Assembly: GCA_905250885.1 (NCBI GenBank)
Contig: CAJNOQ010003335.1
Span: 1 to 20,596, forward strand
Reading direction: 5' to 3'
Length of the DNA: 20,596 bases
Origin: Didymodactylos carnosus
Lineage: Eukaryota; Rotifera; Eurotatoria; Philodinida; Philodinidae
The stretch's first letter is position 1. Each line of letters opens with the position of its first letter. The notes under the pieces are model-generated. The model was given only the letters and a program-made list of their open reading frames with translations. It was not told the origin of the DNA and did not search any database. The translations under genes and the position numbers were made by a program. Shown piece after piece: positions 10,106 to 20,111 of this stretch.

Positions 10106-10662
10106 CTAATCGATAATATTCCCATTTCGAACACTATAATAAACATATAGTCTCCTTACGCCATTTAAGGATATAACACAGTGCATACACACAATATGGT
10201 ATTTTTTTCCAGGACGGAATAAAAGGCATTATAGACGTTCATAATTCGGCCAGAAAATGACTGATGCTCAAAAAATTTTCTACGGTAACAATTCGACATT
10301 CTCTATAATCTGGACAAATCAGAAATGAATTTTCAGAAAAAAAACTTTTGACGCTGGAAAGTCGGTTTTCTGGAAAGTCAGTCCCTCCTTTTTCCTAAAA
10401 AATTGCTTGGCACAGGGTACAAGTTGTGCACTACAAACTGGCAGAAAAACTGACGAAGGGTACCTCCAAATTTATTAAGTTTTTAATCTGGAAAGTTACC
10501 AGAATAAACACTAATTTCATAGTGAAGGGAATCTATTTTCCACATTTTTCGTTTATCAATAGATGCTGATTAAAACAATTTCATAACATAAAATGATACT
10601 GGTTAAATATAAAAATCAAATAAGTCAAGTATAGTACAGAAAGAAGGACACGAAATTAAACA

Positions 10663-10786
10663 AGCTCGGAAAAAAGAGATATTTGAGCTCGGAAATTAAT
10701 TTATACTCTGAAAAGATACAAACGAGCTCGGTATACTTTATTTTCGTCGGTAAAAAGAGAGAAATGAGCTCGGTAATTAATTTATG
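10663..10786. repeat. agctcgg-containing imperfect tandem repeat, period 81
   Basis: Segment 10663-10703 (agctcggaaaaaagagatat, then gagctcggaaattaatttat) recurs at 10744-10786 (cgtcggtaaaaagagagaaa, then gagctcggtaattaatttat). A further gagctcgg is at 10723. Two diverged units of about 81 bp. Confidence 0.6.
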
Positions 10787-10889
10787 AAAATTAATTAGTG
10801 ATTTTGTCAGTAGTAAAGTATATTTAATAAGAGAAATATAGTTCAAGAACAAAAAAAAGTGCTAGATTACAATAGGTTTTCACTAATAT

Positions 10890-11171
10890 TCAGTCTTTTG
10901 TTAAAGCTAATTTAACTTTCTTTGGGCGACCTTTACTCATACTTATCCCAAGTGGCTGTGGAGCTTTACGATGATCCCACATCATTATTAAGTCCAATGA
11001 ATGAGCGCAAGAGTATTCTGTAAGGCCATATTTACATGAACAAAATAATGGTGGAGTTAAACGAAAAAGATCAACTAAACGCGCAGAGTTTAACCAGTCG
11101 ATAAATTCATCGTACGAATTCCATGACATACTATGATAATATTGTACCCATTTTTGGTTCAGAATGTACAA
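10890..11171 (-). pseudogene. SWIM zinc-finger C-terminal fragment of a MULE-type transposase
   Basis: The open frame ends at 10890 and has no convincing start: an in-frame TGA lies immediately upstream of 11171. SWIM signature at residues 44-57, CSCKYGLTEYSCAH (CxCx8CxH), followed by a hydrophobic helix and a basic GRPKK motif. SWIM fingers lie C-terminal to the catalytic domain in MULE transposases and in derived proteins, preceded by an NxWxxYY-type helix as here (QKWVQYY). No catalytic domain is found upstream. It lies opposite in orientation to the N-terminal fragment at 7948, so the two are not halves of one intact element. An exon of a domesticated SWIM protein is the alternative. Confidence 0.55.
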
Positions 11172-11835
11172 TCAATAGATCAAAATGTAGATGAATATTT
11201 TCACGCAGCTAATAACTGACGTGTAAATAAATATATAATTAATATCAATAGCTTAATAATATGACGCTGAAATAACTTTTGCCAAAAATTTACCATCCTT
11301 AGCAGTGAGCCTACTTATTATATCCAAGAAACCCTACACAATTTCTACACAAGTTTAATAGGTGTAAGTTGAAAATTTTTGACGTAAGCTGACTGAAAAT
11401 ATCCTCCTCTAACATAAACAAGTTGAGTGCGAATTAAGTGGTGTTCGATCTACATGAACATTCAGGATTGGGGAGAGGGAGTCGGTTGTAGCATGAAAGT
11501 GAGTTATCAAACAACATTTCATTTCATACGATAAAGAATATTATACTGTTTGTGCTCTTCATGATTATTGTTGTATCAGTCCTTTTGTACATATAGGCAT
11601 GGATAGGTAAAAAATCCCCGAAATTAAAATGTGAAACCGCCAATCGATAGCTCGTCGCGCTGAGTATACTAACACCCACTAACAGCCAAAACACCGACTA
11701 CGATCACTAACAGCCACTAATACCTAGAAAAAAGGACCCTAACACTGCAAAAAGTATGCCAAGTTGATCTACATGAAATTTTGAGCCTACTGGTACGGTG
11801 TTTGGTCGGATCCCCACTCTGATTTGTGAACTTGA
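11172..11835. other. Intergenic, nothing recognised
   Basis: No catalytic transposase domain precedes the SWIM fragment. A short cactaacagcca repeat occurs near 11670-11720. No other structure seen. Confidence 0.4.
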
Positions 11836-12442
11836 TTAACCCTTTCGAGACCGGTGACGTTTTAAAACGTCATTAAAACGTCAAAAATCGGAATAAGTCG
11901 CGTTTTTCAAAACTTTCTTTTGAAGAAACGTCCCTCAAAATTCGACCATAATCAAATTTCAAATACATTATCTTATGCAGTTTTTGACGCTCTATCTTTT
12001 GATGTATAATACATTTGAATAATTTAATAAAAATAAAAAAAATTTCCGAAAATTTCGGTCCTTCTCAGTAAAAGAGAGTTTAGAGTACAAAGACCGAATC
12101 GAAAGTCAAAAATGTTTTTGTTAGATAGCTCTTGAAATTCTCTATCAAGACATTGCTTTTTTAATTTTTTTGTCGAAAATCTCTTGGTTAGGAAAAACCA
12201 AATACTGAAGATGCGTTTTTTCCGTTTTTTTAGGAAAATACTATTTTCTACCTAACTCCACCAAAAAAAGTTGAAACTTAACGATATTTTCACATACCGT
12301 AGAGTTTAGTGATAGCTTTCTTTTGACGAAAGTATGAAGTCTCTATCAATCAGGGAAGCCGAGATATTGCAAAATAAAAAAGGTCTTAAACTTTTGAACA
12401 GCACTGTATATATAAAAATTAAACCGGTCCTGAAAGGGTTAA
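11836..12442. mobile_element. piggyBac-like MITE with TTAA target duplication
   Basis: 599-bp element (11840-12438) flanked on both sides by TTAA. The terminal inverted repeats CCCTTTCGAGACCGGT (left) and CCCTTTCAGGACCGGT (right, reverse complement) match at 14 of 16 positions. TTAA targets and termini beginning CCC are the hallmark of piggyBac-superfamily elements. No transposase frame is present, so it would be non-autonomous. A perfect 16-bp palindrome, gacgttttaaaacgtc, lies just inside the left end (11856-11871), with a second aaaacgtc repeat after it. Confidence 0.75.
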
Positions 12443-12833
12443 ATCAGTGGTCTATACTATTCAACATACTTTTTTAAACGTCTATCCTTTATCTCATAAG
12501 TGGCGTTCCGCTTTGATTCACAAATCTTTGACTGAAAGAACATTTAATTGACTTGAGCCAGAACCGCACGCGCAGTTTTGCAAAAACTAAATGCAAAGAA
12601 ATCGCTCTTCCCAATCTCGAACGGCGGTTGGAGTACCAAGGTGTCGGTTACCATTGTTTATAAAAAAAGGTGCCGGATCGATATCACTTTCTCGTAAAGA
12701 TTTGAATGCTCTAAATTTTTGTCAGTGCTTTTGGACCATTGAACCATACTCTGTCGGGAGAAGGAATGGTGATAGGTTGCTAAAAGACCATTTAAAATTT
12801 TTTCCACTTTTTCTGAAATTACTCAAACTACGA

Positions 12834-13313
12834 TCATCGTGAGTAACACAGTTGACTGCCATCCGATCTACCCTCGTTTTTCTTTTGACAATAATACAGA
12901 AAGATTCTTACTCGTTGCGATAGTAAATCAAACTGTTCTAATCGGTATACTGCCATGAGATGTTTTCGTAGGATCGCTGTACAACTTTAGAAGTTGATAC
13001 TAGTTTACGATCGACTAAGCAATGATTGCATGCAGCATGATCTTTGTCAACTCTAGAGGTATGATTCGAAACATCTGAACTTGTTCTTCGTGAAGAAGCA
13101 GATTTTTTTTGTTGTTCATCATTAGTTAGAGAAGCTCGAATATTATGAATCGTACTTTTGTCTTCGTCAGGAGAAGAACTTGTCGATCAATCGGCCTGTC
13201 ACTCTTCTTTTAAAACTTCTTCGTAAAGAACTCATTTTTAAAGTGTGTTTTAATTTTGACGAAGATATACCATTCAAATTAATAGACTGTGCTATTGCTT
13301 TCAACCGGCAAGA
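12834..13313 (-). pseudogene. Unrecognised Ser/Arg-rich gene fragment in three frames
   Basis: Three abutting open stretches read like one protein. Frame i (13313-13167) gives AIAQSINLNGISSSKLKHTL and then SSLRRSFKRRVTGR. Frame ii (13186-12941, 82 codons with no ATG) gives TSSSPDEDKSTIHNIRASL, a Ser/Arg-rich linker, then DHAACNHCLVD. Frame iii contains ILRKHLMAVYRLEQFDLLSQR, followed by a good donor, GTAAGA. Frames ii and iii are joined in phase by removing GTAAAC...TACAG (13008-12977, only 32 nt). Frames i and ii differ by +1 around GATTGATCGA near 13185, which looks like a small insertion. The composition suggests a disordered basic regulatory segment with a CxxC pair. I cannot name the family. 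It could be a live gene with an assembly error or a decaying copy; the single frame break favours the latter slightly. Confidence 0.4.
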
Positions 13314-13925
13314 TTATCGATTAAATTTGAAATCTATTTTGTTTTCTTTTGCTTAACGAATATATCTAATTTTTCTCTCGTTCGTAATACAAGTATATCA
13401 TATTTTAGCTTTATTTCATAAGTTAGTAAATATTTAAAATTTTCGGTCTCTCTCACTTTCTATAGCCCTTTTTCGATGAAAATCATCGTAATCGTTTCTC
13501 AGTAAAATTGTAGGATTCATGGAACACTAACCAGTATAACCCATTATTTAAGCCAACAACGCTTAGTTAACGAGAACAACGCTAATTAGCGTATTTCTCA
13601 GCAAGGAGGTGTTTCTCACTTTCGGCCTAGGAACAAAAATATAGGAAAGTTAAGTCTACGTCGAAATGGCTTTTCTTCGCAACCGCCTGGTCATTTTGAA
13701 AATGCTTATTTTCAAAACAACAGTAATCGTTTTGTTTATCTCGAAACCATAGGACTTTGACTCGGATACCAGGTTTATATGGCGCCGCTTCATTACAGAA
13801 TATAATCCTTCACATTTTTTGTTACCACACAGAAACTTCAGAATGCTCTCTTCCGCACAGAAAAATATTAATTATTAGATTTACTCAGCAAAAAAGATTA
13901 ATTTGGAATAATTTTTAGGTGTTCT

Positions 13926-13985
13926 TCTCCTGGATTCGATCTTCCGACCTTTCATACGCTGTACTTCTCCAACTACGCATTTTCC
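13926..13985 (-). ncRNA. Degenerate tRNA-like / SINE head remnant
   Basis: Minus-strand sequence with a box A-like TGCGTAGTTGG (13979-13969) and a box B-like AGATCGAATCC (13942-13932), preceded by AAGGTCGGAAG, which resembles a tRNA variable loop and T-stem start. The anticodon arm is shortened and the T-stem no longer pairs, so this is a pseudogene or SINE fragment and not a functional tRNA. Confidence 0.35.
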
Positions 13986-14311
13986 CATTGCACTAAATTG
14001 TGCAAAAGGAAACTCTCTAAAAAAGATTAATAATAAAAACTATATTAATTTAATCAGTTACATAAAAATAGAAGTTCATCTTACTGCCTGCACTTGTGCC
14101 AGAATAAAATAAGTCTTGAAAGTATCAACTTTTTTTATATTGTCTTTTACGAATTTTCAAAGCTTTTTAACAAAATTTATAAGAGAAGGAGAAGAAACAG
14201 TTATTTTTTGCTATGAGTATATACTCATTCAAACTACGTGATCTTCTTGATTCAAATTTATAGCGATAGTTAGGCGTATAATGAACGTATTGCTATTATC
14301 TTAAAACTAGT

Positions 14312-14317
14312 TTTATT
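14312..14317 (-). terminator. Candidate polyadenylation signal of the LRR gene
   Basis: AATAAA on the minus strand, about 97 nt downstream of the LRR stop codon, at a plausible distance for 3' end formation. The AT-rich background makes chance occurrence possible. Confidence 0.4.
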
Positions 14318-14413
14318 GTAGAATGTCCAATAAAAAACAATATCGAAAAAATTAAATGAAACATTGTTATAACCGTTACTTCGTTCTTATACTTTAATAT
14401 AATATTTTTCAAT

Positions 14414-15683
14414 CTAAAGGGTGACAGAAATCGATGTTTGTCGAAACACTTGTTGTATGTTTTGTTTTTCTTGATATGTTATGTCATTAAGTTGTACATT
14501 GAGTGTTTGTAATTTTGCCATATTTGACATCTGATAGGGTACTGATGTTAAAGAATTTTGATGTAAGTCCAAATTTTGTAATGTTAATAATAACTGCATT
14601 ATTTCCATTGGTATTGCTGTTATGTTATTGAAATCCGCATTCAATATCGACAATTGTTGATATTGGCCAATAGTTTCTAAAGTTGTCAGTTGATTTCGTG
14701 ATAAATATAATTCTTTTAAATTGGCTAATACGGGGAGTTTCAGTGGCAATTGACCTTGAAATTTATTACTTGATAGATACAATACTTTTAATTTTGGTAA
14801 ACTAGTCGACAATTGCTCTGGTAACGATGTGAGCCGATTATATTGCAATCTCAATATTTCCAATGATGATAGTTTCAATATTGTTTCCGGAAATATTTCC
14901 AATTGACAATAAGATAAATCTAAACTATATAACTTTTGTAAATTATCGACGGTCAATTCTGTTAAATTTAAATTCATTGATAAATCTAATACGGATAGAA
15001 ATGATAAATTTATCAAGGTTACTGTTGTTAACTGTGGATTTTTTGACACTTGAATTGCTGACAAGTAGCTTAAATCATTTAATTTCAATGTATTTAAATT
15101 TGTTTCTGTTATTACTAATGATGATAAAAGTTTAAATTGATTAACGGTTGATGGCAATTGTGTGAAATTTTTACAGTTTTGTATTTGTAATGTTTGTAAT
15201 GATAGTAAATTTTCGGATATATTTTCAAAATTTGGTAAACCATTTAATTTTAATGTTTGTAACTGTTTCAGTTCTTGTGGTATATCTTTTAATTGTCCCA
15301 GATCAACTAATTCCAAATAGGTTAATAATGCCAATTCACCTAGTTCAGCAGGTAAATGTTCACCAATTGTTTCATTATTTGATTGTATAACCAGTCTAGT
15401 TAAATTTAATAAATTTCTAATATCTGCTGTTAATGTCAAATTTGTGTTTATGACTGTCAGTGTTGTTAAATTTTTCAAACAAACAATATTTGAAGATGGA
15501 TTTCGATCGTTTTTAATTAAAAAAGCAGTTATTTGAACTCCATCCCAAGCGGCTGATGTAATAGTCGGATAGTACTGTGTTCGAACATAAAATGGATTTA
15601 AACTAATTATATTCAAATCTGATTTGTAGATAGAACAGTCTTCCGTAGCTACAAATAAGTACAACCGATAAAAGATTTTTCAT
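14414..15683 (-). CDS. Secreted leucine-rich-repeat protein, frame break in the leader
   Basis: The main open frame (15664-14414, 416 codons, no ATG start) carries about 15 leucine-rich repeats between residues 65 and 395, of the LxxLxLxxNxLxxLP type. Clear examples are LEILRLQYNRLTSLP near 268-282, LKVLYLSSNKF near 292-302 and LQNLDLHQNSLTSVP near 362-376. An N-terminal cap-like segment of about 60 residues contains EDCSIYK, and there is a short C-terminal cap. There is no transmembrane segment. An ATG at 15683 opens MKNLLSVVLIC, a convincing signal peptide, but it is one nucleotide out of frame with the repeats; dropping one base near 15650 would join them (MKNLLSVVLIC + ATEDC). The alternative is that TTATTTGTAG (ending 15649) is a 3' splice site and the leader lies further upstream. 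No introns interrupt the repeats. LRR proteins bind proteins or glycans; the ligand here is unknown. Repeat identity is certain; the start is not. Confidence 0.8.
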
Positions 15684-15829
15684 ATAAAATGTGACAGCAG
15701 TCGAACGAACACTAGTCGACGAATACTGTTAGAGATGATTATTTCCTTGTAAGAATTCTTTCCGAACTGCATGACGAAAACCGCTATACACCAAACTCTT
15801 ATTTTCTCGAAGGTCAATTTCTGATACAC

Positions 15830-16331
15830 CGACATTTCCACAAACGACATTACCGCAAAGACTTGTTCATTGGAAAAGAAGAATAAATGAGCCTGGTTTT
15901 GTATTTTGCACATCATGTTTTGAAACCTGAGTGAAGTTATGTAGTGAATAATCGTTATGTGATACAGTTACAGATATACAGTTTTGCTTCGTGAAAATAT
16001 GTTTGTGTGAAACTACTTTTCAAACTCACTCTCACACTGCCCACACCCCCACCTTCGGCAACACACTGCCAAAAATACCCAAATGTGTGCTATAATATAC
16101 TAACCAATGCTGATAAATAGTGAGCTTCAGCTTATCGTGCATCGAAGAGAAAACCGGTTAAATATGATAAGCAATGAAACTGGATATATGTAACTGTATC
16201 ACATAATAACTATTAACCATATAACTTCACTCATGTTTAAAAACATGACATGCAAAATACAAAATCAGACTCATTTGTTCATCTTTTCCAATAAACAAGT
16301 CCTCGCGGTAATGTCGTTCGCGGAAATGTCG
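15830..16331. mobile_element. Long hairpin repeat with 152-bp gap-free arms
   Basis: Arm 15830-15981 is the reverse complement of 16180-16331 over 152 positions without an indel, about 86% matched by eye (about 21 mismatches). The 198-nt centre is unrelated. Similar small open frames on opposite strands (MMCKIQNQAH... and MTCKIQNQTH...) are a consequence of the inverted repeat. Likely a non-autonomous inverted-repeat element. It lies 147 bp upstream of the LRR leader ATG. Confidence 0.75.
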
Positions 16332-16625
16332 TGTAACATCAATTTTTGTTTATCTATAGTTCATAAATTACACAGGTACTTTTCCTTCTTTGAACTCGCG
16401 CAGAAAGTTATGACCAATATGACTGCCCATAGACGTTACTTTTGGTCGTTTTCTGATATGCCATAGGCCATTATGTTTAACCTTCATTGGTTTCCGGTTT
16501 GTCCTCTGTTTGTTGTACTAGTTTTCTCTAGTGCAGACACTGACATCAGTTTTGTATGACTCTCGACTTCCAATCAGCGGGACAAACCCACTACCTGTTT
16601 CAATACTAGTTGCAGCGGGTATATC

Positions 16626-16641
16626 TATATATATATATATA
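16626..16641. repeat. (TA)n microsatellite
   Basis: Run of TA dinucleotides. On the minus strand it follows the tRNA-like head at 16740-16669 by about 30 nt, where a SINE tail might be expected. Confidence 0.8.
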
Positions 16642-16668
16642 CAGAAAGAAAAAAACGAAAAAGAAGAA

Positions 16669-16740
16669 TTTCCTGCAGAGATTCGAACTCTGTGTGTAAT
16701 AATTAATAATCTCCTCCGTACGCTACTGTACCACAGGAAC
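16669..16740 (-). ncRNA. tRNA-like sequence (tRNA pseudogene or SINE head)
   Basis: 72 nt foldable as most of a tRNA. Acceptor arms GTTCCTG and CAGGAAA pair at 6 of 7 positions. The D-stem is GTAC/GTAC around AGTAGC. The T-arm CAGAG-TTCGAAT-CTCTG is perfect with a canonical loop. Box A TGGTACAGTAG and box B AGTTCGAATCT are well spaced. The anticodon stem does not pair (GAGGA... has no partner), so no amino acid can be assigned. T-rich stretches downstream could terminate Pol III. Confidence 0.5.
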
Positions 16741-17261
16741 ATATAACTAAAAATATATATTTTTCGTCCTATTCTGATGAATTAGTGAATTGAACTTAGA
16801 GATGTTTAGTTAGATTAGCGTAATTAGACTTATTCAGTATGAAAGAGGCATTTATCAGAGTCGAACCTAGAGACAATGATACAGAAAATTCAGTTTCCAA
16901 TACGTCTTTCTCTAGACACAATGTTCGGAAACGCTTCCTTCATAGTGAAAAATAAAATAAAGTCGTATTTTCGTCCTGAAGGAAGCTTTCCTAAAATTTG
17001 TGTCAAGAGGAAGAATTGTTGGAAATTAAATTTTACATACTGTTATCTCAAGGTTCAACTCTGAGAAATGCTTTCTTCATGGGAATTAAGTTACTAAATG
17101 CGGTTTTCACCTAATTGAAAATCGTGTTCGCCAATTTGTTACTAGCGACAGCGAACACTACAACATCCGTTCGATGGCGTGTACGTTTATGCAGTCAGCT
17201 GCAATGGGTACCGAAAGTAGCTCAGCTATCTGCAACGCTCGCTAACCGGTTTCAATATTTT

Positions 17262-17420
17262 TACAGCATGGCTTAGTGGCTGTGTTGTTCGTCACAGACG
17301 TCAAAAGTTTTGAGTTCGAATCTCGGCGTCGCCAAAACATGTAATAACTTTGGACAAGTTACTTATGTCTTAGTGCCTTGGATCAGCACATAGTGTGCAT
17401 CCAGGCGGAAACTCCAATTT
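17262..17420 (+). mobile_element. tRNA-derived SINE candidate with CORE-like motif
   Basis: Box A TGGCTTAGTGG (17269-17279) equals the TGGCNNAGTGG consensus. An anticodon-like stem CTGTG/CACAG follows. Box B AGTTCGAATCT (17313-17323) is two bases off consensus. The acceptor stem is decayed. About 27 nt after box B, ttggacaagttactta (17350-17365) matches 14 of 16 positions of the ttgggcaagtcactta segment known from CORE-SINEs such as MIR. The 3' boundary is uncertain. Confidence 0.45.
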
Positions 17421-17712
17421 AGATGAAAGTTTCAGAAAATGCTGCGCTATATAGGGCGTGTGCAAACAGTTAGCTAAAAGTTTCCTTTCCTGAGTTGTAG
17501 ATTTTCCAAAAATCACTAGTTGTTGAAGGTATCTTCCATTTTTCTCGTCCCAGAAGTGTTTTTATTCAATAAAAATAACATACTCAGGATCCACGTAAAA
17601 AACTGCATCGAATGATGTGCGATTAGTAACCTTTCTGAGCAAAAACTTGTTGGATCTAACGAAACCCTGAACTCGAAGCATAGAGCCACAGTTTTGACTA
17701 AGGATTTCGATA

Positions 17713-17952
17713 TTTGCTATAGAAGCAGTCCGAAAGTCTATATACACTTTTTTATAGATTTTCAGATATGCTCTATGCAATGATGCGCTTTATAAAGTTC
17801 CAGAATATTTATGTGTGGGTTTTCTAAAGTTCGATCTCTGGAAAATCCAGATGAAAGTCTCTTTGAACTTCGTAAAACACATCATTGAAAAGAGCATAGC
17901 TGAAAACCTATAAAAAAGTGTTCATAGACTTTCGAGCTGCTTCTATAGCAAA
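17713..17952. mobile_element. Hairpin repeat with 88-bp gap-free arms
   Basis: Arms 17713-17800 and 17865-17952 are reverse complements over 88 positions with no indel and about 12 mismatches (86%). The loop is 64 nt. No coding capacity. Arm divergence is similar to that of the 152-bp-arm hairpin at 15830-16331. Confidence 0.75.
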
Positions 17953-19130
17953 CGTCTGTCTGCTTATGGAAAAATGCACACTGTGTAGCATACTCACCAC
18001 GTTGTGATGCACAATACAGCTCCTCTGGTTTAGCTCGCGCTGCTTTCGGAAAAGCTGGTACGTGGTTAGTAAGTGCGTATGGGGAACCGAAGTAATTAGC
18101 GAAAGAACTGTGCGTCAGGGTAGCCTTCTGTTCAGAGCTGTGGTTGATGACCAGTAACGAGTAACGAGACAGATGGCCACATCAGAAGCTTGTCAACTGC
18201 AGCGAAAATATCGGGCTGATGAAACTGCCGTTCGGCAGCACCCTGTACTGGAAATAGCAGCCGCATGGTGGAATATTCTTTGTTCCTGCCTTGAGTTTTT
18301 TTGTCGCCTCTAATTTAACCATGATATTTTGCAGAACACAAGCGATATCGCCCATACTTCGTTGACTAAATCTATTTTTTCCTTAATTTTTTTATTATTA
18401 TCCATGAAATTACAACTGACAAATGAAAAACGCATGACAACATTACTAACAGTGACCAAAACGGGTCGGGTCGGGTTCGGGCCAATGTAAAAGATATTGA
18501 TTCGGGTCAGATAGGGTCAACTCACGTTTGGTTGACGCGTTTCAATCTAACTCAGGTCAACATAAAATAAACTGCTTGAATTACTCAAAACTTTCCACTT
18601 ATAAAAGGAAAAAATGATGGAAACCGTAAGGAATCTGACCATTTTTTTTAAAAAATTTCGAAAAAATCTAACTAAGATAATTTGTCTATAGAAGTGTTTC
18701 TTTGCGAATGTGTACAAAACATTTTCATGTTTCGCGTCAATTTCACAGTCGTTACGTCATACTATCCAACTTACCAACGCTTTCCGATGAGAACAAGCAA
18801 ATAATTGCAAATAAGGGTAATAATACTAATGAATTTCCGTTCATGGTTATTGCTGGGTATCAATTTATATTTTCAACTCTTAGTAAAAAACCTTGGCTTT
18901 TTATAACTGTTTTATATTGATTTAAGAATTCAGTTTAAATGAACAGATGTATTTTATCACATGACATTATTCTATGATACATTATGTAAATAGGTTTGAA
19001 AATTGTTTTTTAAGCTTTACTTTTACACTAGTACAAATTTGTCTCCAACACTAGAGAAGAAAAGAAAAAAACGGCAGTGTAGACTATATAGTCACGATAC
19101 AAATTATCTAGGTTATATACTCTCGCGAAA
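17953..19130. other. Intergenic with one dubious open frame
   Basis: A plus-strand frame at 18702-18920 reads LPTLSDENKQIIANKGNN and then a hydrophobic end. An overlapping frame also looks protein-like, so neither is called. The G-quadruplex motif lies here. Nothing else seen. Confidence 0.35.
18463..18481 (+). other. Potential G-quadruplex
   Basis: GGGTCGGGTCGGGTTCGGG has four GGG runs with loops of 2, 2 and 3 nt, a canonical intramolecular G4 pattern in otherwise AT-rich DNA. Diverged gggtca-type repeats continue to about 18560. Confidence 0.6.
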
Positions 19131-19159
19131 TTTTTCTAGCTGTTTTAAAGCTAGAAAAA
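19131..19159. repeat. 11-bp perfect stem-loop
   Basis: tttttctagct pairs exactly with agctagaaaaa around a 7-nt loop. ttctagctgttttaa is then repeated directly at 19163-19177. Possibly a small hairpin remnant; no gene adjoins it. Confidence 0.6.
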
Positions 19160-19177
19160 AGCTTCTAGCTGTTTTAA

Positions 19178-19843
19178 GTTTTATTTACATCGATTAGATT
19201 TGGTTATTGGATATTTCATACTTTATTTCCATGAATCGTCAGAAAAGGGTTACGGTAACTCTGTCTTTCTCGAAGAGGCTGCGACAACGTGTTGAAACTG
19301 TGAAGAGTCTCGTTAGTAGTTGGTTATTGATTTTAACATATCATGTGAAACAATAGGTATGGTGCATCAAGAAACTAAAATCAAGATGACTGAACCAATT
19401 AAGTTGCTATTTGAAGTAGAAGGGTTTGAAAGCATGCTCTTTTTATGAGGCATGTCAAAAAAATTAAATCTTTTACTTTAGTAAAATTTCTACAAAAATG
19501 CAGGATTTTCACCACCTGACTACAGGTATATTTTATTTTAGAGAAACTGTGCATGGATATAATCTTTCTAATAAAATAATCGTATTTATACTTCAAGGAT
19601 CATTTTAGAAAATGAAGGGACGGGGGCGCATTTGAGCGAGAGTTGGCCCATTCGTATTTTCCACTTCCAATGACAGAATTTATTAGAAAAGTCACGTTTC
19701 TATTATTCTCCGTCATTCTCGAGCGGAAAAGGGGGTGAAAAACAGTTTTTTCCTGCATCATCGTCTTGCTGTTCCATGTAACTAGTAATTTAATTATTTC
19801 TCTTGGCTAAAACAATAGATAAGACAGTAAAGGGATACCTCCT
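19178..19843. other. Intergenic, nothing recognised
   Basis: No supported gene or RNA. Short frames only. Confidence 0.4.
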
Positions 19844-19931
19844 ATATCTTGATCGAAATATATATCCCGATGGAGATATAGCTATATCCCGATCAGGATA
19901 TAGAAAAAAATTAATATCCCGATCGGTATAT
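19844..19931. repeat. Cluster of four near-palindromic 18-mers
   Basis: Variants of ATATCCCGATCGGGATAT start at 19844, 19862, 19884 and 19914; a fifth, perfect copy starts at 20112. Each is a dyad centred on GATC. Spacing varies (18, 22 and 30 bp), unlike a simple satellite. Confidence 0.75.
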
Positions 19932-20039
19932 AAAACATCGTCGTAAAAACGATTAAGGGAAAAATTACGACGTTTTAGGGAAAAATTTACGTCATCATTA
20001 GAAAGAGCTCGAAAAACTACTTCGGATTCTGTTATGTTT
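19914..20039. repeat. Duplicated module, copy A
   Basis: Begins with an ATATCCCGATCGGTATAT dyad, then cgtcgtaaaaacgattaa, gggaaaaa, acgttttgg-type and cattagaaa-gctcgaaaa sequence. It aligns with 20112-20244 at roughly 80%. The minus-strand frame shares FRALSND-V-FS-KR-FS-NRFYD with copy B, but no start or family supports a gene. Confidence 0.7.
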
Positions 20040-20111
20040 GAACAAAAGTGCATCAAGCATCCAGCAACTATTTTTTCGAACAGAAACCTTTAACAAATTT
20101 TAGTCTAATTT

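Noticed and set aside
14863..15390. Plus-strand leucine-rich frames
   Set aside because: Antisense shadows of the LRR repeats.
16233..16466. Similar short frames on opposite strands at 15680-15916 and 16233-16466
   Set aside because: Their similarity is explained by the 152-bp inverted repeat, not by paired genes.
16853..16885. Box B-like CTAGGTTCGACTCTG on the minus strand
   Set aside because: No box A at a suitable distance and no T-stem pairing.
18702..18920. 72-codon plus-strand frame
   Set aside because: A second overlapping frame looks equally protein-like; no splice or family support.
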